Assembly (NCBI GenBank): GCA_023433465.1
Contig: JAEZCR010000203.1
Location: 1-8,935 of the forward strand
Length of the DNA stretch: 8,935 bases
Reading direction: 5' to 3'
DNA from: Pseudomonadota bacterium
GTDB lineage: Bacteria > Pseudomonadota > Gammaproteobacteria > Steroidobacterales > Steroidobacteraceae
In this document: one piece after another, positions 1 to 5,781 of the stretch
Position numbering within the stretch: position 1 is the first letter of the stretch
Layout: the number at the start of each line of letters is the position of its first letter
Position numbers and translations under genes: made by a program
Notes under the pieces: model-generated
What the model was told of the DNA's origin: nothing
What the model saw: the letters and a program-made list of their open reading frames with translations, nothing else
The model's database searches: none

Positions 1-1
1 C

Positions 2-322
2 CAGCAGAAATGGACCATCGCGCCGGTCGCCGGCGCCGGCGGATATCCGGGCGCGCCTTACTTCCGCATCACGATCGCGAACACCGAACGCGCGCTGACC
101 GCCACCGGGAGCGGCGAGCTCGCCGCGACGCCGTACACCGGCGCGCCGGAACAACTCTGGCGCATCGACCAGCTCACCGACGGCAGTTATCGCCTCAATC
201 CCAAGTCCATTCCCGGAACGAGCGAGACGCTGTTCCTCTCCGCCGTCGGCAGCAGCATGCCGACGCTCCAGAAATTCGACCCCGCCAGCGACCGTCAGCG
301 CTGGTCGTTAGGAGCTCCGTGA
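2..322 (+). CDS. C-terminus of a protein with a ricin-type beta-trefoil lectin domain (partial)
   Basis: The frame starting at base 2 is open to TGA at 320-322 and gives the last 106 residues of a protein whose start lies outside the window. Three QxW motifs are visible: QKW near the left edge (residues 2-4), QLW about residue 58 and QRW close to the C-terminus, each followed by a hydrophobic residue. Spacing and the NTERALTATG-type strands fit a ricin B/CBM13-like beta-trefoil, which in bacterial enzymes binds polysaccharide. The catalytic part, if any, is not visible. The stop overlaps the next start by one base (TGATG), so the two genes are probably translated together. The next gene resembles an accessory domain of acetylxylan esterases, which supports a secreted plant-polysaccharide-degrading enzyme, but the enzyme family cannot be told from this fragment. 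Confidence 0.7.
   Translation, partial: QQKWTIAPVAGAGGYPGAPYFRITIANTERALTATGSGELAATPYTGAPEQLWRIDQLTDGSYRLNPKSIPGTSETLFLSAVGSSMPTLQKFDPASDRQRWSLGAP
310..314 (+). promoter_or_regulatory. Ribosome binding site AGGAG
   Basis: AGGAG lies 7 nt before the ATG at 322 and inside the end of the upstream gene. It fixes the start of the following gene at 322; a longer in-frame opening beginning at base 10 covers the real ricin-domain frame and lacks such a signal. Confidence 0.7.
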
Positions 323-984
323 TGAAGACCGCCTTTGCAATCGTTTCACTTGGCCTGCTCGTGCCCGCATTCGCCCTCGCCCAGACGCAGGCGCAGGCGC
401 AGGCAGAGGAAGCGCCGCGCCCGGCCGCTGCCACGCTCAAACCCGCGAAGGGCGCCGCGGTGCCGGTCGATGAGCGCGGCTTCATCCGCCGCTGGCGGGT
501 GCGCGAACCGATTCCCGTGCCGGGCCGGCTGACCGAGTCCGCCGTGGAGGAAGCCGTGAAGGCCGCGACCCTGTCCGCGGACGCGGAGAAGGATTCCGCG
601 TGGCACGCCCTCGACACGACTAACTACAACGTCAACCTGTATCACTTCGCGTGGGCACTCTCGAAGCCCACGTCCAACGTCTTGTTCTGGGTGGAGACCG
701 TGGTGGAAGCGCCGCGCGAAATGACGAACGTGCGCCTCGCTATCGGCTCCAACGCCGCCTCGCGCTGGTGGCTCAACGGCGAGCCCGTGATCGCGCTCAA
801 CGACGACCGCCAGAGCGTCATCGATGACGGCGTGTCGCCGCGCGTGACGCTGCGCGCGGGCCGCAACGTGATCCGCGCCGCCGTGAACAACGGCGGCGGC
901 GCCACGGATTTCTGTGCGCGCTTCCTCGATGAAAACGACCGGCCCATACCCGGTCTGCGGGTGAGCTTGCAGGACGCGCGATAG
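322..984 (+). CDS. Exported protein resembling the accessory domain of acetylxylan esterases
   Basis: 220 aa. The start at 322 has a good AGGAG site and gives a clean Sec signal peptide (MKTAFA, hydrophobic core, cleavage after ALA at residue 20), so the product is probably periplasmic or secreted. A low-complexity Gln/Ala stretch follows (residues 21-29). The main domain runs from about residue 50 to 215: ERGFIRRW (51-58), WHALDTTNYNVNLYHFAW (94-111), LFWVETVVEAP (121-131), VRLAIGSNAASRWWLNGE (137-154), then DDGVS and DFCARFLDE. From memory, this pattern matches the beta-sandwich/jelly-roll region at the C-terminus of Bacteroidetes acetylxylan esterases, where it is fused to the esterase. 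No GDSL or GxSxG nucleophile motif is present, so I do not call it an esterase; a carbohydrate-binding or accessory role is an inference. One-base overlap with the preceding ricin-domain gene supports a joint role in polysaccharide use. Confidence 0.65.
   Translation: MKTAFAIVSLGLLVPAFALAQTQAQAQAEEAPRPAAATLKPAKGAAVPVDERGFIRRWRVREPIPVPGRLTESAVEEAVKAATLSADAEKDSAWHALDTTNYNVNLYHFAWALSKPTSNVLFWVETVVEAPREMTNVRLAIGSNAASRWWLNGEPVIALNDDRQSVIDDGVSPRVTLRAGRNVIRAAVNNGGGATDFCARFLDENDRPIPGLRVSLQDAR
382..405 (+). repeat. Four hexanucleotide repeats (CAGGCG-type) within a coding region
   Basis: Four consecutive 6-bp units read cagacg, caggcg, caggcg, caggca. They encode the Gln-Thr/Gln-Ala run just after the signal peptide. 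Being a multiple of three, unit changes would alter linker length without breaking the frame. Confidence 0.6.
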
Positions 985-991
985 CGGTATA
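977..991 (+). repeat. First copy of a perfect 15-bp tandem duplication
   Basis: CGCGATAGCGGTATA at 977-991 is repeated exactly and immediately at 992-1006. This copy contains the TAG stop (982-984) of the exported protein gene. The duplication ends about 9 nt before the proposed start of the response regulator. Confidence 0.9.
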
Positions 992-1006
992 CGCGATAGC
1001 GGTATA
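992..1006 (+). repeat. Second copy of the 15-bp tandem duplication
   Basis: Exact copy of 977-991 with no spacer. Its last bases (TATA) run into GT to form TATAGT at 1003-1008, a possible -10 element in front of the response-regulator gene. Confidence 0.9.
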
Positions 1007-1008
1007 GT
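1003..1008 (+). promoter_or_regulatory. Possible -10 element (TATAGT) for the two-component operon
   Basis: TATAGT matches five of six bases of the sigma-70 -10 consensus. A start of transcription 6-8 nt downstream would fall at about 1014-1016, on the proposed CTG start codon, giving a leaderless or nearly leaderless mRNA. No convincing -35 box is seen at 16-18 bp upstream, so the promoter would need an activator or is not real. Confidence 0.3.
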
Positions 1009-1014
1009 AGAAGC

Positions 1015-1719
1015 CTGAGAACCGAATCCGCCGCAACCACGCTGCTGCTCATCGAGGACCACCGCGACATCGCCGAGATGATCGCGGAATACTTCGAGCA
1101 GCGTGGTTTTGCCATCGACCATGCGGCGGACGGGATCACCGGCCTGCACCTGGCGGTCACGAACCCTTATGACGTGATCGTCGCGGACGTGATGATGGCC
1201 GGCATGGACGGCATCACCCTGTGCCGCAAGCTGCGCGAGGAAGCGCGCAGCGATACGCCACTATTGATGCTCACGGCCCGCGACACGCTCGACGACAAGC
1301 TCGCCGGCCTCGACGCCGGCGCGGATGACTACCTGGTCAAGCCTTTCGAGATCCGCGAGCTGGAGGCGCGCGTGCGCACGCTGCTGCGCCGCCACCGCGG
1401 CGCGCTCGGCCGCGACGTGCTCAAGGTGGGCGACCTGGTGCTCGACACCGCGACCCTGTCGGTGACGCGCGCCGGCACGCCGATCAAGCTCATGCCCATC
1501 GGCATCAAACTACTCACGATCCTGATGCGCGCGTCCCCGCGCGTGGTCAGCCGCCAGCAACTCGAACACGAGGTGTGGGGCGATTTGCTGCCGGACTCGG
1601 ACACCCTGCGCAGCCACCTGTACGCCCTGCGGCGCGCGATCGACAAGCCCTTCGGCCGCTCGCTATTGCACACGCTTCCCGGACTCGGATACCGGATCGC
1701 CGATGAAGACCCGCACTGA
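1015..1719 (+). CDS. OmpR-family response regulator, ColR-like
   Basis: 234 aa if translation begins at CTG 1015. Receiver domain, residues about 9-125: TLLLIEDHRDI with acidic pair E14/D15, phosphoacceptor D58 in VIVADVMM, T87 in LMLTARD and K109 in LVKPF. The C-terminal winged helix (about 130-230) has SRQQLEHEVWGDLLPDSDTL, RSHLYALRRAIDKPF and LLHTLPGLGYRI. The winged-helix sequence (PDSDTLRSH, RRAIDKPF, LLHT, G-GYR) closely resembles my memory of Pseudomonas/Xanthomonas ColR, a regulator of envelope integrity and metal stress. The start needs care: the in-frame codons from 1000 to 1077 contain no ATG, GTG or TTG, and the first ATG (1078) would remove the first beta strand and E14/D15, which bind the catalytic Mg2+. 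CTG 1015 is therefore an inference; CTG 1042 or 1045 are alternatives. The end overlaps the kinase gene by 17 nt. Confidence 0.88.
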   Translation: MRTESAATTLLLIEDHRDIAEMIAEYFEQRGFAIDHAADGITGLHLAVTNPYDVIVADVMMAGMDGITLCRKLREEARSDTPLLMLTARDTLDDKLAGLDAGADDYLVKPFEIRELEARVRTLLRRHRGALGRDVLKVGDLVLDTATLSVTRAGTPIKLMPIGIKLLTILMRASPRVVSRQQLEHEVWGDLLPDSDTLRSHLYALRRAIDKPFGRSLLHTLPGLGYRIADEDPH

Positions 1720-3007
1720 CAGTGACAGCCGCGTTCGCGCCTGGCTGGGCCGCGCGTTCCTGCAGCAGGTCGCGCTCATCAGCGTCGTGGCGGTGCTCGG
1801 CGTGTTCCTGGCGAGCGCGCTGCTCGAGGGGGTGCTGATCCGCGCGGCGCTCAGCGACGAGGTCGAGCATTTCTGGCGGCAGCACGACGCGAACCCGGCC
1901 TTCCAGCTCCCGAACACGCGCAATCTGCGCGGCTACTTCGAGGACACCGCGCCCGCCGCGATCCGCGAGATGTCCCCGGGCTTTCACGAGTGGGCAAGCG
2001 AAGGCCTGGATTTCCTGGTCAACGTGACCGAACGCGACGGGCGGCGGCTGTACCTGGTATTCGATCGAACGAACGTGAGCCGGCTCGCGGCCTACTACGG
2101 CCTCGTGCCGCTCGCGGCCGTGTTGCTGGTGCTGTACGTGTCGACCTGGTGGGGCTTCCGGCGGCTGCGGCGCGCGGTGTCGCCGATGATCGCGCTGGCG
2201 CGCAAGGTGCGCGAACTCGACGAGGCGCCCTCCAACATCGAACGTGTGCAGGCCCTCGAAGTCCCCGCCGACGCGGACGACGAAGTCCGCGAGCTCACCG
2301 ACTCGCTGCTGCGTTATTCCAAGCGCCTCGCGCATTTCCTCGAGCGCGAGCGCCAGTTCACGCGCGACGCCAGCCACGAGCTGCGCAGCCCGCTCACGGT
2401 GATCCGCATGGCGGTGAGCATCCTGCTCGAAGAGCCGAACCTGAGCGAATCGAAGCGCCGCACCGTGCAGCGCATCCAGCGCGCGACCAACGACATGGAA
2501 GAGCTCACCAACGCCTTCCTGCTGCTGGCGCGCGAGTCCGAGACCGGGTTGCCCGTCGAGGCGCTCTGTATCAACGATCTCATCGCCGAGGAGATGGAGC
2601 GCGCGAAACCGCTGGCCGCCGACAAGCCGGTCACCTCGGCGATGCGCGGCACGCATCGCGTGTTCCTGGAGGCGCCGGAGAAAGTCCTCTCCATCCTGCT
2701 CGGTAACCTGTTGCGCAATGCGTTCTCGTACACGGATGCCGGCGAGGTGGTGGTCGAGATCGGCGAGGGTCGCGTCAGCATCCGCGACACCGGCGTCGGC
2801 ATGGCGGCGGAGAAGATAGAGGAAATGTTCCGCCCGTTCGTGCGCGGCGAAGACAACCGTCGCGGCGGCCACGGCGTCGGCCTCACCATCGTGCGAAGGC
2901 TTTCCGACCGGTTCGGCTGGCCCATCACGATCCAGAGCCAGCCGGGCGTCGGCACGACGATCGATATCCACTTCCCCGGGGCGCGATCCGAACCGATCGC
3001 CGCCTGA
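1703..3007 (+). CDS. Membrane sensor histidine kinase, partner of the ColR-like regulator
   Basis: 434 aa, starting at ATG 1703 inside the end of the regulator gene, so translation is probably coupled. Topology: short cytoplasmic N-terminus, TM1 about 21-46, periplasmic segment about 47-127, TM2 about 128-150, a HAMP-like linker (about 151-210, with DEVRELTDSL), then the dimerisation domain with RDASHELRSP (phosphoacceptor H225). The ATPase domain shows the N box (GNLLRNAF, N335 and N339), G1 box DTGVGM (362-367), F box FRPF (376-379) and G2 box GHGVGLTIV (389-397). All catalytic motifs are intact. The periplasmic part carries acidic and His residues (D52, E53, E55, H56, H61, H95, E96) that could bind a metal. 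From memory, Pseudomonas ColS senses Zn/Fe through an ExxE motif; I do not find an exact ExxE here, so the ligand is open. Pairing with the regulator follows from overlap and order. Confidence 0.92.
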   Translation: MKTRTDSDSRVRAWLGRAFLQQVALISVVAVLGVFLASALLEGVLIRAALSDEVEHFWRQHDANPAFQLPNTRNLRGYFEDTAPAAIREMSPGFHEWASEGLDFLVNVTERDGRRLYLVFDRTNVSRLAAYYGLVPLAAVLLVLYVSTWWGFRRLRRAVSPMIALARKVRELDEAPSNIERVQALEVPADADDEVRELTDSLLRYSKRLAHFLERERQFTRDASHELRSPLTVIRMAVSILLEEPNLSESKRRTVQRIQRATNDMEELTNAFLLLARESETGLPVEALCINDLIAEEMERAKPLAADKPVTSAMRGTHRVFLEAPEKVLSILLGNLLRNAFSYTDAGEVVVEIGEGRVSIRDTGVGMAAEKIEEMFRPFVRGEDNRRGGHGVGLTIVRRLSDRFGWPITIQSQPGVGTTIDIHFPGARSEPIAA

Positions 3008-3011
3008 GTTT

Positions 3012-3060
3012 TTTCACTCACTTTCACCCCCGCTCCACGCGGATTTCACGGGCGCTTCAC
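3012..3060 (+). promoter_or_regulatory. Array of five TTTCAC-like direct repeats, putative response-regulator operator
   Basis: Repeat units start at 3012 (TTTCAC), 3022 (TTTCAC), 3033 (CTCCAC), 3044 (TTTCAC) and 3055 (CTTCAC), i.e. spacings of 10, 11, 11 and 11 bp, one helical turn each. OmpR/PhoB-family regulators bind direct repeats with this pitch on one face of DNA. As I recall, the Pseudomonas putida ColR site is YYNASNNYTTTTCAC; bases 3013-3027 match it at 10 of 12 specified positions. The array lies between the end of the kinase gene and the lipoprotein gene, so its likely ligand is the adjacent ColR-like regulator and its likely target is the lipoprotein (and the operon beyond it). 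Binding is inferred. The only nearby -10 candidate, GACGAT (3072-3077), is poor. Confidence 0.6.
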
Positions 3061-3074
3061 GCGGGCTCTTCGAC

Positions 3075-3099
3075 GATGGGGTCACACAGCCACCCCATC
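3075..3099 (+). promoter_or_regulatory. Perfect hairpin GATGGGGT-N9-ACCCCATC next to the lipoprotein ribosome binding site
   Basis: Arms 3075-3082 and 3092-3099 are perfectly complementary over 8 bp with a 9-nt loop (3083-3091). The right arm ends one base before GAGGAG (3101-3106). As RNA it would sit in the 5' leader and could affect ribosome access or mRNA stability; as DNA it could be an operator for a dimeric repressor. There is no T-run after it, so it is not an intrinsic terminator. Confidence 0.5.
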
Positions 3100-3100
3100 A

Positions 3101-3106
3101 GAGGAG
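3101..3106 (+). promoter_or_regulatory. Ribosome binding site GAGGAG
   Basis: GAGGAG lies 8 nt before ATG 3115 and decides the start of the lipoprotein gene. An earlier in-frame ATG at 3076 sits inside the hairpin, lacks a binding site and would bury the lipoprotein signal peptide. Confidence 0.8.
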
Positions 3107-3114
3107 TCTTGAGC

Positions 3115-4689
3115 ATGAGAAGAGCGATCTGGATCGCGCCCATCGCGGCGCTGGCGCTCGCCGCTTGCGGTGACGATGGCGAAGACGGCGCCAATGGCAC
3201 CAACGGCGTGAATGGCGCCGACGGACTCAACTCGCTGGTGCTCGCGCGCAGCCTGCCTCGCGGCGATGCCACCTGCGCCGGGGGTGGCCGCGTACTCGAG
3301 AGCGGGCTCGACACCAATCGGAACGGGACCCTCGAATCCGCAGAAGTCACGAACCAGGAATACCTGCAGTGCCTGACGGCGCCGCGCCTGCGCGCGCTGC
3401 ATGCCTCTCCCGATGCGCCGGCCGTAAACATCCGCGTGAACGGCGCGCAGGTGCTCGGCGGCGTGGACTACGCTCAAGGGTCCGGCTTCCTGCCCGTCGG
3501 GGAGCGCACCCGCGTGCAGGTCGAGGCGATCATCCCGGGCGGGAACGCGGTCGTGATCGACGAGAATCTGTCGTTGCAATTCAGCACCGAATACACCGTC
3601 ATCGCCACGGGCGCAGTCGCCGATCCGGTGGATGCGCTGCTGATCGGCAATCCCAGCGACGCGCCGATTACGCCCGGCAGCCTGCGCGCGCAGGTCGTAC
3701 ATGCCGCCCCGGGCGCGCCGGCCGTGGACGTGTACGTGACCGCGCCCGGCGCCACGCTCGCCGACAGCGCGCCGCTGAACGATTCGCCGCTCGGCTTCGA
3801 GCAGTTCACCGGACGGGCCGAACTACCCGCCGGTGATTACCAGGTCCGCGTGACGCTCGCCGGCGATCCCACCACGGTGGTGTACGACTCCGGCACGCTG
3901 TCGCTGCCGTCCGCCGCGGACCTGCTGATCGCCGCGGTCGCCAACACCGGCCCCGGCGCCTCGCCGATCCAGCTCGTCGCGCTCGATGGTGAGGGCGCGA
4001 ACGTATTGCGAGATGCCGCGACTCCGGCGTCCGTGATCGCCGTGCACGCCTCGCCCGACGCACCCGCGGTCGACCTGCTCGCCGACGACAACGGCACCGC
4101 CGCGCTCGAGAGCCTGGCGCTCGCGCGCAACGTGGCCTATCCGAACGTCTGCCGCATCGCGGCCGTGCCCGCGGGCAACTACTCGCTCAGCGTCACGCCC
4201 GCGGGCAATCCTGGCGTCGTCGCGCTGGAGTTCGATCTCGCGCCGAACCGCGGAGACGTCGTCACCGCGGTGGTCACCGGATACCTCGGCGGCGCGCCGG
4301 CACTCCAGCCCCTCGCGCTGCCCACCGATCCGCGCAGCGTGATCACCGAGACGAAGCTGCGCATCACCCATGCATCGCCGGGTACGGGCGCCGTGGATCT
4401 GTACCTGCTCGCCGATGGCGCCGACCTCGGTGCCGCGACGCCGGCCTTCGCCGCGGTGCCGTTCGGAGCCGACACCGGGGTGCTGTCGATCGCTCCCGGG
4501 GTCTACGACGTCTACGTGACGCCGGCGGGCAACCGCGGCGTGGTGGCGATCGAGGTGCAGGACTTCACCGTGTCCGGTGGCCAGGTGCTGGACGTGCTCG
4601 CTCGCGATGCGCTGACGGACGGCAGCGAAGGTGCGCTGCCGCAACTCATCGTCGTGGATCACGCGAACGTCGCCGCCTGCCCCACCTGA
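3115..4689 (+). CDS. Lipoprotein with collagen-like/DUF7151 head and four DUF4397 repeats
   Basis: 524 aa. A type II signal peptide ends in LALAAC; C18 is the lipidated Cys and Gly follows it (no Asp at +2), so outer-membrane sorting is expected. Residues 22-37 form a short Gly-X-X run rich in Asn/Asp. Residues about 38-86 (SLVLARSL, TCAGGGRV, SGLDTNRNGTLESAEV, YLQC) match the DUF7151-type module with one Cys pair (C54, C86) and an acidic DTNRNGTLE loop that resembles a Ca2+-binding loop. Four DUF4397 units follow, each opening with an HASPDAPAV-like motif at 96, 196, 311 and 419 (pitch 100-115 aa). Units 3 and 4 also share VTPAGN-x-GVVA (359-369 and 468-478). DUF4397 repeats are beta-rich modules of surface lipoproteins with no established biochemical role. 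The gene lies under the TTTCAC repeat array and hairpin and reads on to the lipid operon with a 32-nt gap and no terminator. Confidence 0.85.
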   Translation: MRRAIWIAPIAALALAACGDDGEDGANGTNGVNGADGLNSLVLARSLPRGDATCAGGGRVLESGLDTNRNGTLESAEVTNQEYLQCLTAPRLRALHASPDAPAVNIRVNGAQVLGGVDYAQGSGFLPVGERTRVQVEAIIPGGNAVVIDENLSLQFSTEYTVIATGAVADPVDALLIGNPSDAPITPGSLRAQVVHAAPGAPAVDVYVTAPGATLADSAPLNDSPLGFEQFTGRAELPAGDYQVRVTLAGDPTTVVYDSGTLSLPSAADLLIAAVANTGPGASPIQLVALDGEGANVLRDAATPASVIAVHASPDAPAVDLLADDNGTAALESLALARNVAYPNVCRIAAVPAGNYSLSVTPAGNPGVVALEFDLAPNRGDVVTAVVTGYLGGAPALQPLALPTDPRSVITETKLRITHASPGTGAVDLYLLADGADLGAATPAFAAVPFGADTGVLSIAPGVYDVYVTPAGNRGVVAIEVQDFTVSGGQVLDVLARDALTDGSEGALPQLIVVDHANVAACPT

Positions 4690-4709
4690 GCCAAACCGTT
4701 ACGATCACC

Positions 4710-4714
4710 AGGAG
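4710..4714 (+). promoter_or_regulatory. Ribosome binding site AGGAG
   Basis: AGGAG is placed 7 nt before ATG 4722. The 32-nt gap after the lipoprotein stop holds this site and nothing resembling a promoter or terminator, which favours read-through from the lipoprotein gene. Confidence 0.7.
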
Positions 4715-4721
4715 AACATCC

Positions 4722-5774
4722 ATGCAATTCGCGGCACGTCAGGCCATCAGCTGGACCGAGCAGGGTCTCGTCCCGGACTCCATCATCCGCGCCGCGATCC
4801 GCCGCCTGCTGCGCGCGCGACTCGCGGAATTGCGCCCGGATGACGTGGAGCAGGCGGCGGAGGCCACGGCCCGCTTCGCGGGGGCGATGAGCGAGGCGCC
4901 CATCGCCCTCCTGGCGCACAAGGCCAACGAGCAGCACTACGAAGTGCCGCCGGAGTTCTTCGGGTACGCGCTGGGGCCGCACCGCAAATACAGCTGCTGT
5001 CTGTGGGAAGAAGGCGTGCAAACGCTCGGCGAGGCGGAGAGCAAGGCATTGGCCGTCACCTGCGAACGCGCCGGGCTCGCGGACGGCCTGCGTATCCTCG
5101 AACTCGGTTGCGGGTGGGGATCGCTGACGCTGTTCATGGCGCAGCGGTTCCCGCGCGCCGCCATTCTCGCGGTCTCGAATTCCGCGCCACAGCGTGAATA
5201 CATCCTTGCCGAGGCGGCGCGTCGCGGGCTCGGGAACGTCGAGGTTCTCACCGCGGACATGAACGACTTCACGACGACCCGCCGCTTCGACCGCGTCGTG
5301 TCGGTGGAAATGTTCGAGCACATGCGCAATCACGCGCGTCTTTTCGAGCGGATCGCCGGCTGGCTCGAGCCCGATGGCCGTTTCTTCATGCACATCTTCG
5401 TGCATCGTTCGGTGCCCTATCTATTCGAGGACCGGGGCGACGACGACTGGATGAGCCGGCACTTCTTTTCAGGCGGCATGATGCCGAGCGCCGGGTTGCC
5501 GCTCCTGTTCCAGGAGCATCTGCGCCTCGAGCGGCAATGGGCCTGGAGCGGCACGCACTACGAGAAGACCGCGAACGCCTGGCTCGCAAACGTCGACGCG
5601 CGCCGCGCCGAAACGCTGGCGGTGCTGGAGACCACGTATGGACAAGGACATGGAGCGTTGTGGCTGCAGCGCTGGCGCATGTTCTTCATGGCCTGCGCGG
5701 AGCTCTGGGGATATCGCGAAGGAAGCGAGTGGTTCGTGTGCCACTATCTGTTCGCGCCGCGGGCGCGCGGTTGA
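4722..5774 (+). CDS. Cyclopropane-fatty-acyl-phospholipid synthase-family SAM methyltransferase
   Basis: 350 aa, with a strong ribosome binding site. The family transfers a methyl(ene) group from S-adenosylmethionine to the double bond of unsaturated acyl chains in membrane phospholipids. Seen here: an N-terminal helical part (1-65), HYEVPPEFF (72-80), YSCCLW (90-95), SAM motif ELGCGWGS (127-134), SVEMFEH (194-200), FFMHIF (221-226) and HYEKTANAW (279-287). By comparison with E. coli Cfa, the residues around the active-site bicarbonate appear kept: C92, E199, H224 and Y280. It is somewhat shorter than E. coli Cfa (382 aa). The neighbours (DUF2878, lipocalin, FAD oxidoreductase, DUF1365) are those of the UfaM-like branch that in Rhodobacter makes a methylated, non-cyclopropane acyl chain on the way to furan fatty acids. 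Product type (cyclopropane or methyl-branched) cannot be decided from this sequence alone. First gene of the operon; the next start lies 7 nt after its stop. Confidence 0.9.
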   Translation: MQFAARQAISWTEQGLVPDSIIRAAIRRLLRARLAELRPDDVEQAAEATARFAGAMSEAPIALLAHKANEQHYEVPPEFFGYALGPHRKYSCCLWEEGVQTLGEAESKALAVTCERAGLADGLRILELGCGWGSLTLFMAQRFPRAAILAVSNSAPQREYILAEAARRGLGNVEVLTADMNDFTTTRRFDRVVSVEMFEHMRNHARLFERIAGWLEPDGRFFMHIFVHRSVPYLFEDRGDDDWMSRHFFSGGMMPSAGLPLLFQEHLRLERQWAWSGTHYEKTANAWLANVDARRAETLAVLETTYGQGHGALWLQRWRMFFMACAELWGYREGSEWFVCHYLFAPRARG

Positions 5775-5781
5775 GGCGGCC

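Noticed and set aside
10..984. Reading the exported protein from an ATG at base 10
   Set aside because: The first 104 residues are Arg/His-rich noise across the true ricin-domain frame; the signal peptide and ribosome binding site place the start at 322.
1547..2971. Long reverse-strand open frame opposite the kinase gene (474 codons)
   Set aside because: High GC keeps antisense frames open. It has a biased His/Arg/Ala composition, no recognisable domain, and lies opposite intact kinase motifs.
3005..3020. TGAGT-TTTTTC-ACTCA inverted repeat as a terminator after the kinase gene
   Set aside because: The stem is only 5 bp and AT-rich and the T-run is in the loop, not after it. The same bases are better explained as part of the TTTCAC array.
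3076..3117. Earlier ATG (3076) for the lipoprotein
   Set aside because: It lies in the hairpin, has no ribosome binding site, and would put 13 residues before the lipoprotein signal peptide.
4563..4568. Further TTCAC matches inside coding regions (for example near 4564 and 5787) as regulator sites
   Set aside because: They are single copies without phased partners and are expected by chance.
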